Below are positions 44,649 to 54,027 of a stretch of 64,000 nucleotides of DNA, piece after piece. This DNA is from Pseudoalteromonas phenolica (GTDB lineage Bacteria; Pseudomonadota; Gammaproteobacteria; Enterobacterales; Alteromonadaceae). Below the pieces are notes generated by a model, which saw nothing but the letters and a program-made list of their open reading frames with translations, ran no database searches and was not told where the DNA came from. Position 1 is the first letter of the stretch. Each line of letters starts with the position of its first letter. Both the position numbers and the translations under genes were made by a program. The stretch is taken from assembly GCF_005886345.1 (NCBI RefSeq), contig NZ_PNEC01000046.1:1-64000 (forward strand), written 5' to 3'.

Positions 44649-47003
44649 ATGAAAACTTTATACTCTACTGGCATCACTAAACCATCTTTACTTGCTATTG
44701 CAATAGCGAGCGCTCTATCAGCACCTGTTTATGCAGAAGATGAAAAAGCAAAGAAAGACCAAGAAATTGAAGAAATCACAGTTGTTGGCAAAAGCGTGTC
44801 ATACGCGAATAACGCGACATCAGACGAAATGTTCAAACAGCAATCGGCTATGACCAGTGCGATGGCAATGATTGATAACCTACCGGGTGTTTTAATCAAT
44901 GAAGGCGATACATTTGGCTCTGATGATTGGTCAACAACAGTATCAATTCGTGGCTTCCAATTAAGTTTAGATGAGCAGCAAGTAGGTATTACCATTGACG
45001 GTATTGCCAACGGTAACTCTAACTATGGCGGTGGTGCTAAAGCAAACCGTTATATTGATACTGAAAACTTAATGGCTGTAGAAGTATCTCAAGGTACTGC
45101 TGATGTGGCGTCTCGTTCAAATGAAGCATTGGGCGGTACGCTGAACTTCACCACCATTGATCCAGGTACAGAAAAAGCGGTCATTGCGAGCTTGTCATTA
45201 GGTAACTTCGATGCGCAAAAATATTACATGCGACTTGAAACGGGCGAAGTATTAGATGACACATACGGTTGGTTCAGCTACTCAAATTCAAGTAACAGTG
45301 ACTGGATCACAGGCACAGCAGAAAACAAACGTGACCACTTTGCGGCTAAGTTTGTGAAAGGTATGGATAGCAATTTAGAAATTACTGCTTACCTTTCTTA
45401 CGATGATGTTCACGAAGATAACTATCAGCGTGTTTCACTAGAGAGTTTCAAACAAAATCCTGAATCAGACGGCCTATTAGGTGAATGGACGGGTGTCCCT
45501 TACATTGACCAAGTGTATCGTCAAGGTTGGTCAACGCTGCGTGAAAACTTATTCGGATATATTGAAGTTGATACCATGATTGGTGAAGTTGAGCTTAAAG
45601 CGAATGCTTACTTTCATAAAAATGAAGGACGCGGCGACTGGTTACCACCATATATTGTTGACGTAACAGATGATGCGGCGAAAGGTCACAGTGAGCTGGT
45701 ATCTGGCAACATAGTACAAGGTGGTGACTCGCTAGGAAGAATATTTTTTGTTGATGCCGATGGTAAGTCTTTAAGTCCAATAGAGGGTTGTGAAAGCTCG
45801 ATTGGTTTCCCGTATGGCGGAGCAGGTCCAGAGTATGATCCTAATTGCTATGAGTCTGGTGCTCGTGCAGTGGGATCATATCGAACTTCTCATTATGCGA
45901 AAGATCGCTTTGGTTTGAATGCTGACCTGACATGGGAAAAACAGATTGGCAATAACACGAATGTGGTTCGTGCAGGTATCTGGTATGAAGACTATGAGCG
46001 CTCAGAATACCGTGATTGGCACAAAATCATTGATTCAAAAAGCAGCTATGATTTTGATCACACACCTTATTGGATCCAGTACGACCGTACTTACCCTGTA
46101 GAAACTACCATGCTTTATCTTGAAGATTCATTCGAGATGGAGAATGTCACAGTACGTGCAGGTCTTAAAAAGTATCTAGTTGATTTAGATAGTAAAGACA
46201 CTTACACAGGCACTGCAAAATCTGTGAATTCAGATTCAGATGTTTTATTGTCAGCAGGTGCGGTGTGGTACACCCCATTAGATGGCTTAGAAGTATTCGC
46301 AGGTTATGCTGAAAACTTTGCCGCGATTAAAGACCAAGTGTTAGAAGCTGATGCATCAGCACTAGATAATGTTGAGCCTGAAACTGCTGAAAACATGGAC
46401 TTTGGTGTGCGTTACGACAATCAAGACTTCAATGCCAGCATCACTCTTTACAGTATCGACTTCCAAAACCGCTTAACCTTTATTGCACCAGGTTCAGAGT
46501 CGGGCAATGACTATCTAGTGGGTACAAATGGTAGCTACATCAATACCGGTGGTATCGAGTCATCAGGTGTTGAAGCCTCGTTAACTTACTACCCAAGCCA
46601 AGAGTTATCTGTATATATGTCATACACTAGCAACAGCTCAGAATACACTGATGGCACTGTTGGCATTGCTGCAGGCAATACGGTATTTGGCTCAGTAGAA
46701 GACATGGCTGTGTTATCGCTAGATTGGCAGTCTGAAGCTTATTCAGCGGGTATTTCGACAAAATGGCTAGGTGAACGTTGGATGGATTCAGCTAATACTC
46801 AGCGCATCGATGGGTACGCGGTAAGTGACTTATACGTAGGTGTTGATTTAGAAAACTTTGACAGTGCCCTAAAAGGTGCATCAATCCGCTTTACGGTCAA
46901 TAACCTATTTGATAAGAGCTACATGGGTGGCGTAGCCGGTGGTTGGGGAGGCTGGATTGGCGCACCTCGTACTGCAGCGCTGAACTTCCAAACACGCTTT
47001 TAA
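44649..47003 (+). CDS. TonB-dependent outer-membrane receptor
   Basis: A 784-residue receptor. The signal peptide is about residues 1-30 (ending APVYA), then the TonB-box-like EEITVVGKSVS. The plug (about 50-170) has MIDNLPGVLINEGDTFG, VSIRGFQLSLDEQQVGI and GIANGNSNYGGG. A 22-strand barrel ends in GAPRTAALNFQTRF. It imports a scarce substrate across the outer membrane with energy from TonB-ExbBD. Sitting before two phosphatases and under Pho-box and GntR sites, it probably takes up an organophosphate; the ligand is not known. The frame is open from 44622, but that codon is in the operator and CTGGA precedes the ATG at 44649. It does not look like a siderophore receptor by context. Confidence 0.88.
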   Translation: MKTLYSTGITKPSLLAIAIASALSAPVYAEDEKAKKDQEIEEITVVGKSVSYANNATSDEMFKQQSAMTSAMAMIDNLPGVLINEGDTFGSDDWSTTVSIRGFQLSLDEQQVGITIDGIANGNSNYGGGAKANRYIDTENLMAVEVSQGTADVASRSNEALGGTLNFTTIDPGTEKAVIASLSLGNFDAQKYYMRLETGEVLDDTYGWFSYSNSSNSDWITGTAENKRDHFAAKFVKGMDSNLEITAYLSYDDVHEDNYQRVSLESFKQNPESDGLLGEWTGVPYIDQVYRQGWSTLRENLFGYIEVDTMIGEVELKANAYFHKNEGRGDWLPPYIVDVTDDAAKGHSELVSGNIVQGGDSLGRIFFVDADGKSLSPIEGCESSIGFPYGGAGPEYDPNCYESGARAVGSYRTSHYAKDRFGLNADLTWEKQIGNNTNVVRAGIWYEDYERSEYRDWHKIIDSKSSYDFDHTPYWIQYDRTYPVETTMLYLEDSFEMENVTVRAGLKKYLVDLDSKDTYTGTAKSVNSDSDVLLSAGAVWYTPLDGLEVFAGYAENFAAIKDQVLEADASALDNVEPETAENMDFGVRYDNQDFNASITLYSIDFQNRLTFIAPGSESGNDYLVGTNGSYINTGGIESSGVEASLTYYPSQELSVYMSYTSNSSEYTDGTVGIAAGNTVFGSVEDMAVLSLDWQSEAYSAGISTKWLGERWMDSANTQRIDGYAVSDLYVGVDLENFDSALKGASIRFTVNNLFDKSYMGGVAGGWGGWIGAPRTAALNFQTRF

Positions 47004-47013
47004 TCTCCAAACT

Positions 47014-47046
47014 GAGTAGTACAGGACGTGCTACTCCATTTTTTAA
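47014..47046 (+). terminator. Rho-independent terminator after the TonB-receptor gene
   Basis: GAGTAGTAC (47014-47022) pairs with GTGCTACTC (47028-47036) with one G-T pair around AGGAC, then CATTTTTT. It would end much of the receptor transcript before the phosphatase genes. Confidence 0.75.
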
Positions 47047-47069
47047 TAACAAAAATTAGTTAACAACAC

Positions 47070-47109
47070 AGAGCCTTATTTCATTTTGAATGCGATAAAG
47101 GCTCTTTTT
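47070..47109 (+). terminator. Second hairpin before the PhoD-like gene
   Basis: AGAGCCTTAT pairs with ATAAAGGCTCT (one bulged A) around a 15-nt loop, followed by TTTTT. It lies between the first terminator and the PhoD-like start at 47134, so read-through meets two barriers or a regulated attenuator. Confidence 0.6.
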
Positions 47110-47133
47110 GCTTTAAATCATGCGAGTAACTCA

Positions 47134-48189
47134 ATGAAACTGAGAACATTTTTAACAGCAAGCCTTATATCAATAGGTGGATTAGTCACTCAAGTTCACG
47201 CTGCAGATCAAGTCGATAAAATTCTATTTGGCTCTTGCAGCCACCAAGATAAAGACATTCCGATTTTTGATGCGATCAACAAAGAGCAAGCTGACCTATT
47301 CGTGTTTCTTGGTGACAACGTTTACGGTGACACCGAAAACATGACGGTGCTTAAATCTAAGTACCATAAGTTGGGCATTAAACCTGGTTTTGCCCAGCTA
47401 CGCGCAAATACGCCTGTGATAGCCATGTGGGATGATCATGACTACGGCGAAAACGATGCGGGTAAAGAGTACCCGTTTAAAGAAGCATCTCGAAAAATTA
47501 TGCTAGATTTTTGGCAAGAGCCCAAAGACAGCCCGCGCCGAACCAGAGACTCAGGTATTTATACATCGTATATGTATGGTGAAGAAGCACAGCGTGTGCA
47601 GGTGATCATGCCAGACTTACGCTGGAATCGTCCTGCGCTCAGTTCGATTGGCGAATTTCGTTATTGGTTAAATAGTTTCTTTAACAATGTCGGGCCGTAC
47701 CGTCCTGTTGATGAAAGTATTTCTATGCTGGGCGAGGCTCAGTGGCAATGGCTTGAGCAAGAGCTGCTAAAGCCTGCAAAAATAAAAGTGATATCCTCTA
47801 GTTTGCAACTTATTCCTGACTTTACAGGTTGGGAAAGTTGGGCGAACTTTCCGGCAGACAGACAGCGACTATTCGATTTTATTGAAAAGCACAAAATCGG
47901 TGGTGTGATCATGATCAGTGGCGACACCCACTGGGGAGAGCTGTCAAAGTATCAAGTAAAGCAAAATTACCCGTTATGGGAAGTGACTAGTTCTGGACTT
48001 ACACAAAAATGGAAAGATGTGAGCCCCAATAAGCACAGAGTGGGTGAGTCAACGTCTGATGTGAATTATGGCTTTATTGAAATTGATTGGCAGCAAGCAG
48101 ATCCAAATATTGAGTTTGGCCTTAAAGATATCAACGGCGATGTGACTCACAAACAAAGCATGCCGTTGTCGGCGTTACAGTTTAAATAA
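47134..48189 (+). CDS. PhoD-like alkaline phosphatase/phosphodiesterase
   Basis: A 351-residue exported calcineurin-fold phosphatase. The signal peptide is about residues 1-24 (ending VHAAD). Metal-binding motifs are FGSCSHQ, FLGDNVYGDT, AMWDDHDYGENDAG and MISGDTHWGEL, the complete set of the alkaline phosphatase D family, which uses Fe and Ca to cleave phosphomonoesters or phosphodiesters. The open frame begins at 47086, but that part overlaps the hairpin and gives an unlikely N-terminus; ATG 47134 has GAG 8 nt upstream and restores the signal peptide. It lies 19 nt before the second phosphatase gene, so the two form an operon. Confidence 0.88.
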   Translation: MKLRTFLTASLISIGGLVTQVHAADQVDKILFGSCSHQDKDIPIFDAINKEQADLFVFLGDNVYGDTENMTVLKSKYHKLGIKPGFAQLRANTPVIAMWDDHDYGENDAGKEYPFKEASRKIMLDFWQEPKDSPRRTRDSGIYTSYMYGEEAQRVQVIMPDLRWNRPALSSIGEFRYWLNSFFNNVGPYRPVDESISMLGEAQWQWLEQELLKPAKIKVISSSLQLIPDFTGWESWANFPADRQRLFDFIEKHKIGGVIMISGDTHWGELSKYQVKQNYPLWEVTSSGLTQKWKDVSPNKHRVGESTSDVNYGFIEIDWQQADPNIEFGLKDINGDVTHKQSMPLSALQFK

Positions 48190-48208
48190 CACCAAGGAAA
48201 ACGGTGAT

Positions 48209-49855
48209 ATGTTAGTTAGAAAACCAGTTTGGGCATTGAGCAGTGCCCTTATATTTATCTCAAGTTTATCAGCATGCTCGTTACTTAAAACCTCTGAAAA
48301 TACAGACCAGCTAAATGTAAATAATCCGCCAAAAATAAAAAATATTATCTTGATGATTGGTGACGGTATGGGTCCGCAACAAGTGGGTCTGTTAGAAGAG
48401 TATGCGACTCGCGCACCGAGCTCTATTTACCGAGGTGATAATAGTGCCATTGCTAAGTTAGCAAACTTGGGCGTCACTGGGCTGTCACTGCATGGGCCAG
48501 CAGATAAGCTGGTGGTCGATTCTGCTTGCTCAGCAACCCAGTTGGCAACTGGAATTGCCGCGGGCAGTGAAATGATAGGGCTAAATCGGGCAGGATATAA
48601 AGTGCCGACGATTTTAGAAAAAGCCAAAGGGCTGGGGAAATCGACGGGACTAGTATCAGACACCCGTCTAACCCATGCAACACCTGCGGCATTCGCGTCG
48701 CACCTTATTCATCGTTCAATGGAAAATGAGATTGCCGAGCAGATGATCCAATCTGGGGTTGTCGATGTCATGTTATCGGGTGGCTTGCGTCATTTTGTGC
48801 CAAAAAATTATGCCTTGCCAGATAACCCCAAGGGTTTTGAAGTCAAGTTAAAAGCCAGTACACTTTCGCTTAAATCAAAACGTCGAGACGATAAGAACTT
48901 ACTAACTGAGGCCAGTCGTAATGGCTATGGACTTGCTTTTAATAAGTCGCAATTACAGCAAGTGCAAGGCACAAAGTTACTGGGGTTATTTGCCAATAGT
49001 GCGATGGCTAATGGCGTTGATACCTCTTATGGTCGAGTAAGCAATCAACCTAGTCTGAGTGATATGACACAAACTGCTATCAATACCTTGTCGAAAAATG
49101 ACAAAGGGTTTTTCTTAATGGTTGAAGGGGGACAGATTGATTGGGCTGGACATAACAATGATGCAGGCACGTTATTGCATGAAATGATCAAATTCGATAA
49201 TGCCGTCAATGCTGTATTGGAGTGGGCAAAAGGCAGAGACGATACAATAGTGATTGTCACCGCTGATCACGAAACCGGCGGTTTTGGTTTTAGCTATAGC
49301 GGTGCAGACTTACCAAAAGCTGAGCAGCTAAGTAATCATCAACAGGATGTTTATAAGCCAAACTTTAATTTCGGCGAATTGAGTATCTTAGATAAGTTAT
49401 ATGCTCAACAAAAAAGTTATGGCGATATTTGGTATGAAGCTAAAGGCAATGCGTTTAAACCCACACCAAAGAAGCTCGTAAAAACAGTGAATAAGTATAG
49501 CGAGTTTGAAATTAACGAAGATGACGCTATGCAAATTTTAGCTGAGCAAAAGAATGCATTTTACCAACGGGGTCATAAGTCTCTGGGTTTGAAAACAGCC
49601 ACTAAAATAAATGACTTTGCGCCGTTTTATGTGTATTTGTCTGAGCGTCCGCTTAATTTAATAGGCAGAGCACTGTCGAGTAAGCAAAATATCGTCTGGT
49701 CAACGGGCACACACACGCATACCCCTGTGGGTGTTTTTGTTTTAGGGCCTGAAGCCCAAGCCAAACAATTCAATGGTCTGCATACACATGTAGAGTTGGG
49801 TAAAAAAATGCAGAAAATACTGATTCAAAGTATTGAAAAAAATGCAAGTAATTAG
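48209..49855 (+). CDS. Alkaline phosphatase (PhoA fold), lipoprotein
   Basis: A 548-residue PhoA-superfamily phosphomonoesterase. The lipobox LSAC (Cys23) anchors it to the outer or inner membrane. Metal and catalytic motifs are ILMIGDGMGPQQVG (first zinc ligand Asp), DSACSATQLATG with nucleophile Ser105, THATPAAFASH, EGGQIDWAGHNND, TADHETGGFGFSY and THTHTPVGVFVLG. All metal-ligand positions appear intact. AAGGAAA precedes the ATG and it follows the PhoD-like gene by 19 nt. With the receptor and transporter it would hydrolyse imported or surface organophosphates to free phosphate. Confidence 0.93.
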   Translation: MLVRKPVWALSSALIFISSLSACSLLKTSENTDQLNVNNPPKIKNIILMIGDGMGPQQVGLLEEYATRAPSSIYRGDNSAIAKLANLGVTGLSLHGPADKLVVDSACSATQLATGIAAGSEMIGLNRAGYKVPTILEKAKGLGKSTGLVSDTRLTHATPAAFASHLIHRSMENEIAEQMIQSGVVDVMLSGGLRHFVPKNYALPDNPKGFEVKLKASTLSLKSKRRDDKNLLTEASRNGYGLAFNKSQLQQVQGTKLLGLFANSAMANGVDTSYGRVSNQPSLSDMTQTAINTLSKNDKGFFLMVEGGQIDWAGHNNDAGTLLHEMIKFDNAVNAVLEWAKGRDDTIVIVTADHETGGFGFSYSGADLPKAEQLSNHQQDVYKPNFNFGELSILDKLYAQQKSYGDIWYEAKGNAFKPTPKKLVKTVNKYSEFEINEDDAMQILAEQKNAFYQRGHKSLGLKTATKINDFAPFYVYLSERPLNLIGRALSSKQNIVWSTGTHTHTPVGVFVLGPEAQAKQFNGLHTHVELGKKMQKILIQSIEKNASN

Positions 49856-49954
49856 CGTAAGCGGATATCAGTTTAAATATACTTTTTCTTTAAAATTAGT
49901 GTTATACCGTTATCTTAATATGAGTTTGGTTCATAACCATTGAATTATTTTTGA

Positions 49955-49979
49955 GGTATATTCCTTTTTGGAATATACC
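49955..49979. repeat. Perfect 10-bp hairpin
   Basis: GGTATATTCC (49955-49964) pairs with GGAATATACC (49970-49979) around a T5 loop. No T-run follows. It may terminate the phosphatase transcript or be a regulator site; it also resembles a dispersed repeat, but I see only one copy. Confidence 0.45.
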
Positions 49980-50065
49980 TATATCTCATTGAAATATATT
50001 GTTTTAATGTTCCTCTTAAAGGTATGTTATTGTGTTCTCAACAATTATAACGAGAGTCCACCATT

Positions 50066-50758
50066 GTGCTTAAGGAAGCAAAAAAGCATATTCGATTGAG
50101 AACACGTATAGATATAATTATTATTGCGATTGTGGCAGTTTCTAGCTTTATGATCTCAATTCAGTTTGATTTGTCAGAAGCGATATATCACTTTTCTAGG
50201 AAATATGAATACATTGAGTTAGATGAACTATTACCGAGTTTATTTATTGTAAGCATCACCTTTGGCTATTTTAGCTTTAGGAGATGGCTCGATGTTCGCT
50301 TTCTTAGTCACTTACTTGAAGAGTTGGTTCTGACTTGTCCAATAACACATATTGCGAATCGTCGTGCATTACAAAGGTTACTAGAGCAAGTAAATAAAGA
50401 GCAAACACCGCAACACTCCTTTATCTTGGTTTCAGTGTTGGGTATTGAAGAGGTCCGAAAAAAATATGGCTCAGTCACTACTGAGCAAGTTTTGATCGAA
50501 GTATTGTACCTGTTAAGCAAGGAATTAACAGACGAGCAGTTGATTATTTCTTTGCAAATTGGCCAGTTTATTATTCATGCACCGAACCTTAACTTTATGA
50601 ACGCGCACACGTTGGCTCAGCGTTTAAAAGAAATACATGTTAGTGCAAGGCACCAATGTATCAGAGAATTAAAAATAACCAGTGCAAGCTATTCTATCTC
50701 AGACACGATAACAGAAGAAGATTTACTAGAAAGGCTTGAGGATAACTTAAGTATGTGA
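50066..50758 (+). CDS. Membrane protein with degenerate GGDEF domain
   Basis: A 230-residue protein with two N-terminal helices (about 15-33 and 55-70). A domain aligned to GGDEF follows: TCPITHIANRRALQRLLEQV stands for DPLTGLPNRRAL, and SLQIGQFIIHAP occupies the place of the GGDEF loop. Neither GG(D/E)EF nor the metal aspartates are present, so it cannot be a cyclase; it may bind c-di-GMP or GTP, or act as a partner. The start is GTG at 50066 with no strong ribosome site. It converges with the metallo-beta-lactamase-fold gene. Confidence 0.65.
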   Translation: MLKEAKKHIRLRTRIDIIIIAIVAVSSFMISIQFDLSEAIYHFSRKYEYIELDELLPSLFIVSITFGYFSFRRWLDVRFLSHLLEELVLTCPITHIANRRALQRLLEQVNKEQTPQHSFILVSVLGIEEVRKKYGSVTTEQVLIEVLYLLSKELTDEQLIISLQIGQFIIHAPNLNFMNAHTLAQRLKEIHVSARHQCIRELKITSASYSISDTITEEDLLERLEDNLSM

Positions 50759-50780
50759 CCCTCAATTGAAATGAGGGTCA
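50756..50780. terminator. Hairpin in the convergent gap
   Basis: TGACCCTCA (50756-50764) pairs perfectly with 50772-50780. The stem includes the stop codon of the degenerate GGDEF gene, and AT-rich sequence follows on both sides, so it is a likely bidirectional terminator. Confidence 0.55.
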
Positions 50781-50790
50781 AAGTAAATAG

Positions 50791-51876
50791 CTATAACTTA
50801 ACTGATTCACCCTCATTCAACACTATTATAGGTGTGTCAGCGTTTATCTGCTCATACATATGTAACAACCTAAACAAGGCGGAGTGGGAGGTTTTATCGC
50901 CCATCTGCCACGATGCATTGCCATAGCCCCAAGGGATCATCACTTTACAATTCATGTCTTTTGCAGCAACTAAGGCGTCTTCAGGTGTGGTATGCACTTT
51001 TCGATACCATTTTGGGTGTTGCTCGCTGTGGTAGGAGGCGATAGGGATCAGGCATACATCCATCTGGCCATATTTAGCGGCAATATCTTTAAAGTGTGGA
51101 GAGTAGCCTGTATCACCAGCGAAGAATAGCTTTTTGCCTTGTTGCTCAATCACCCAGCCGCCCCACAAAGTTGCGTCATTATCTTCATGAATAAAAGGCA
51201 CTAAGATCCGGCTACTGAAGTGATTGGCAGGCACAAAGTGAATGGTGCTATTACCCACTTTTTTACTCGAATACCAAGCCATTTCAGTGATTTTATAGCC
51301 GTCATCTGGAAAGTGATCAGCAAAGCCTAATGGTGTTAAAAACTCACTATTTTTACCAATGCGCGCTAAGTCATCTTTTTTAAAATGATCATAGTGTATA
51401 TGTGAATACATAATGGCATCGGTTTTTGAAATATCACCTTCTTCAAGTTCAATAGTTGGTGTTCTATCGACTCCTGCTACTATATGGAACGCCCAGTTAA
51501 CCGGCCAATCAAAATCATCTGAAACAGGGTCGAATAAGAACTGCTGACCATTCTCTGTGGTGATTTTAAAGCTGGCATGGCCAAGCCACTGCACATTAAA
51601 CCCTGACTTCAAATTTACAGCTGGGTTTTTACCTGTAAATTGGCAGCTTTGCATGTCAGATTTGCACTTAATGATAGGGCTAGGTGGGTAACAGTCTTCA
51701 CTACAAGTGACCGGATAATCCTTAAAGTCATCGTAAATATTTTTATAACGATCGGTATATCCTTCAGTGGTTTTATTTTTGACTACCGCGTTTTCTGGAA
51801 TGAGGGTTTCAACCTGATTGCTAACAGAGCAGCCAGTTAATGTCGCTAAAGAGAAAAGTAATGCTAACTTCTTCAT
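50791..51876 (-). CDS. Metallo-beta-lactamase-fold hydrolase, lipoprotein
   Basis: A 361-residue lipoprotein (lipobox LTGC, Cys16). The MBL domain shows WLGHASFKITTENG, the zinc site SHIHYDHF (HxHxDH), FVPANHFSSRI, LFFAGDTGYSPHFKDIAAK and ASYHSEQHP. This layout matches the UlaG/NAPE-phospholipase D-like branch, whose members hydrolyse lactones or N-acyl-phosphatidylethanolamines. The periplasmic lipid anchor and the CPVTCSEDCYPP-like cysteine-rich N-terminal region would fit a phospholipid substrate, but this is not proven. A true beta-lactamase is unlikely. Confidence 0.85.
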   Translation of the reverse strand: MKKLALLFSLATLTGCSVSNQVETLIPENAVVKNKTTEGYTDRYKNIYDDFKDYPVTCSEDCYPPSPIIKCKSDMQSCQFTGKNPAVNLKSGFNVQWLGHASFKITTENGQQFLFDPVSDDFDWPVNWAFHIVAGVDRTPTIELEEGDISKTDAIMYSHIHYDHFKKDDLARIGKNSEFLTPLGFADHFPDDGYKITEMAWYSSKKVGNSTIHFVPANHFSSRILVPFIHEDNDATLWGGWVIEQQGKKLFFAGDTGYSPHFKDIAAKYGQMDVCLIPIASYHSEQHPKWYRKVHTTPEDALVAAKDMNCKVMIPWGYGNASWQMGDKTSHSALFRLLHMYEQINADTPIIVLNEGESVKL

Positions 51877-52040
51877 TAGATTTCCTTATTATCATTTTTG
51901 CGAGATTTTAACAGGTTTAACAAAACACTCTATGGTTTTAATGTAAGCAAACATAACGGGTTAGGGGGAGTCTGTGTGTTTGATATGTAAATGCAATCTG
52001 AATGCTTACTTAGGTCGTACTGAAAGTTATATTTAATAAA

Positions 52041-52589
52041 GTGCGAATTGTTATGTGTTTTAAACCTGTGTTGTTTGGGGTAATTTTAATGGCGTCGTCT
52101 TCAGTATTGGCAGAAACTAAACTGACTTTACTTGATTGGTTTGTGGTTAATGACACCGTCATGGGTGGCCTTTCTGAAAGTCGTTTAGTTGTTGGTGCAC
52201 ACTCTGTAGAATTTAAAGGCGATGTGTCTTTGCGCAATAATGGCGGTTTTGCTTCTGTTCGTACGCCATTTAATTTAGAAAATAAGAACGCTGAACAGTT
52301 AAGTGTTGTTGTAAAAGGCGATGGAAAGCAGTACCAGCTTAGGCTAAGAGTTGACCAATATCTTGACGGGCCAGCCTTTGTTTATAAATTTCAAACTTCA
52401 GCAAATAAAACACAAACACTCGTTGTCACAGAAGATGACTTTACGCTCATGTATCGTGGTCGCTCTTTTTATGCTGATTATCAACTCAATTTCGATGATG
52501 TCAGATCTCTTGGTTTTATGATCAGTGAAAAGCAAGCAGGCGAGTTTTCCCTTGAGGTGCAGGCGATCACACCGCTAGGAAAAATTTAA
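52041..52589 (+). CDS. CIA30-domain exported protein
   Basis: A 182-residue protein with a signal-like N-terminus of about 25 residues (ending VLAE). The jelly-roll CIA30 domain has DWFVVNDTVMGGLSESRLVV, VSLRNNGGFASVRTPF, KGDGKQYQLRLR, YADYQLNFDDVRSLGFMISE and AGEFSLEVQAI. In mitochondria such proteins assist complex I assembly; bacterial versions are of unknown role, often bind carbohydrates by fold, and this one is probably periplasmic. The frame starts at GTG 52041, and ATG 52053 is an alternative; neither has a strong ribosome site. Confidence 0.78.
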   Translation: MRIVMCFKPVLFGVILMASSSVLAETKLTLLDWFVVNDTVMGGLSESRLVVGAHSVEFKGDVSLRNNGGFASVRTPFNLENKNAEQLSVVVKGDGKQYQLRLRVDQYLDGPAFVYKFQTSANKTQTLVVTEDDFTLMYRGRSFYADYQLNFDDVRSLGFMISEKQAGEFSLEVQAITPLGKI

Positions 52590-52628
52590 ATTTCATTTAT
52601 AGATTTGGTTTATTTGAATAGGCCTTTT

Positions 52629-53741
52629 TTAATGAAACAATCCATCTACCCATGAGGCAAATCTAGAGTAACGGTCTGGAAGTGCCTTGTTTTCTATTGT
52701 GTTGATAAGAGTGCGGCTCCAAACGCCGTCCAAGTTACCATTGGTTAAATATATAATAATGATGCTGTCAGTCATGTTTTCTTTGAAGAGCAATTTTACT
52801 CTGAGTACACCTCCGCCATCATGACCAACCGATTGCCAATTACCAACTTCTTCATATTCCCAACTTGAGGCGAAATAATTTCTTGAACCATCTCTTAACT
52901 GTGAAGGTTGCCAAAGGCTTTCAAGCACTGATTTTTCAACCAGCTCGCCATTGATTAATGCCGAAAGAAAAACACTAAGGTCGTGAATATTTGAATAAGC
53001 GTCAGAATGTGTATTTGCATAGACAGGAAATGTATATGGATTTACCTGCAACGCATCACCGCTATTTGGTAAATAAGCTGTCACAGATTGAAACGTCGTA
53101 TTCATTCCTTTGATAAATGTATTATGCATTTCCAATGGCGTTAAAATTCGTGTTTGAACTAGTGTTGAATAAGGCTGTTTAGTGATCTTCTCTAGTAGTA
53201 ACTTAATGACTAAATAATTAGTTTGGTTATATCGAATGGCGCTATTCGGCTTAAATTGCAATGGCGTATTGCTTAGAGATTGAATCGCAGTATCAATGCT
53301 TTCTGGCGCAAAGACTTGCTTGTCATCATAGTCAAAATACTCAGGTAAGCCAGTACTGTGGTTTAAAAAATGGGCTACAGGTATAGGTTGCCAAACTTTC
53401 GGTAAGTGCTCAAGATACTCGCCAATTGGGGTGTCTAAATCGATTTTGTTTTGCTCTACAAGCTGAAATAGCAAGGTGCTAGCGAACAGTTTACTGACTG
53501 AGAAAATAGGAAAAATGCTGTCTTTAGTCACTGGATTAGTGCGAGATATATCCGTATCACCCATAGCGTGAGCAAACAGCAGATTATTATTGTGCTTAAC
53601 TAATACTGCTTGTGCCAATAAGCCGTGTGTCTCAGCATTACTTTGCATTTGTAAAGTAAGCGATTCTTGCAGATTATCGGTTTGTCTCGCACAGCCTAGC
53701 AGGAGTAACAAGAATAAAGCGCTTAAGGTGATTGTTTTCAT
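52629..53741 (-). CDS. Serine hydrolase of the beta-lactamase fold, lipoprotein
   Basis: A 370-residue lipoprotein (lipobox LLGC, Cys17). The catalytic SxxK is Ser81-Val-Ser-Lys84 in FPIFSVSKLFASTL. YNQTNY provides the YxN, and the third motif is SVGHDGGGVLRV near residue 300. It has the length and motifs of class C-type esterases/peptidases; antibiotic hydrolysis is not implied. It is a paralogue in fold, not in close sequence, of the hydrolase at 35.7 kb. ATG has AAAATT upstream, a weak ribosome site. Confidence 0.87.
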   Translation of the reverse strand: MKTITLSALFLLLLLGCARQTDNLQESLTLQMQSNAETHGLLAQAVLVKHNNNLLFAHAMGDTDISRTNPVTKDSIFPIFSVSKLFASTLLFQLVEQNKIDLDTPIGEYLEHLPKVWQPIPVAHFLNHSTGLPEYFDYDDKQVFAPESIDTAIQSLSNTPLQFKPNSAIRYNQTNYLVIKLLLEKITKQPYSTLVQTRILTPLEMHNTFIKGMNTTFQSVTAYLPNSGDALQVNPYTFPVYANTHSDAYSNIHDLSVFLSALINGELVEKSVLESLWQPSQLRDGSRNYFASSWEYEEVGNWQSVGHDGGGVLRVKLLFKENMTDSIIIIYLTNGNLDGVWSRTLINTIENKALPDRYSRFASWVDGLFH

Positions 53742-54027
53742 TGAAAATTATGCTCCTTGCAAATTGGCTATCGATTCTACTTTGTTTGATCAGAACACTA
53801 AAGAGCCATATGACGAGTGGCTCTCTGTAAATATTTATGCAATAGCCTAAATGATTTTAATTAATAAGCAGCTATTTTTGAGCAGAGCGAACTCCGTATC
53901 GAGTTGTTCTTGTTAAGGTTAACCACTTGAATACTCAGGTGTGTAATTAACAAATATTTTATAGCACCTGTAATAAATACCATCTGCTATCTACTAATTA
54001 GAAAAAATATAAAATGGAACGAGGTGA

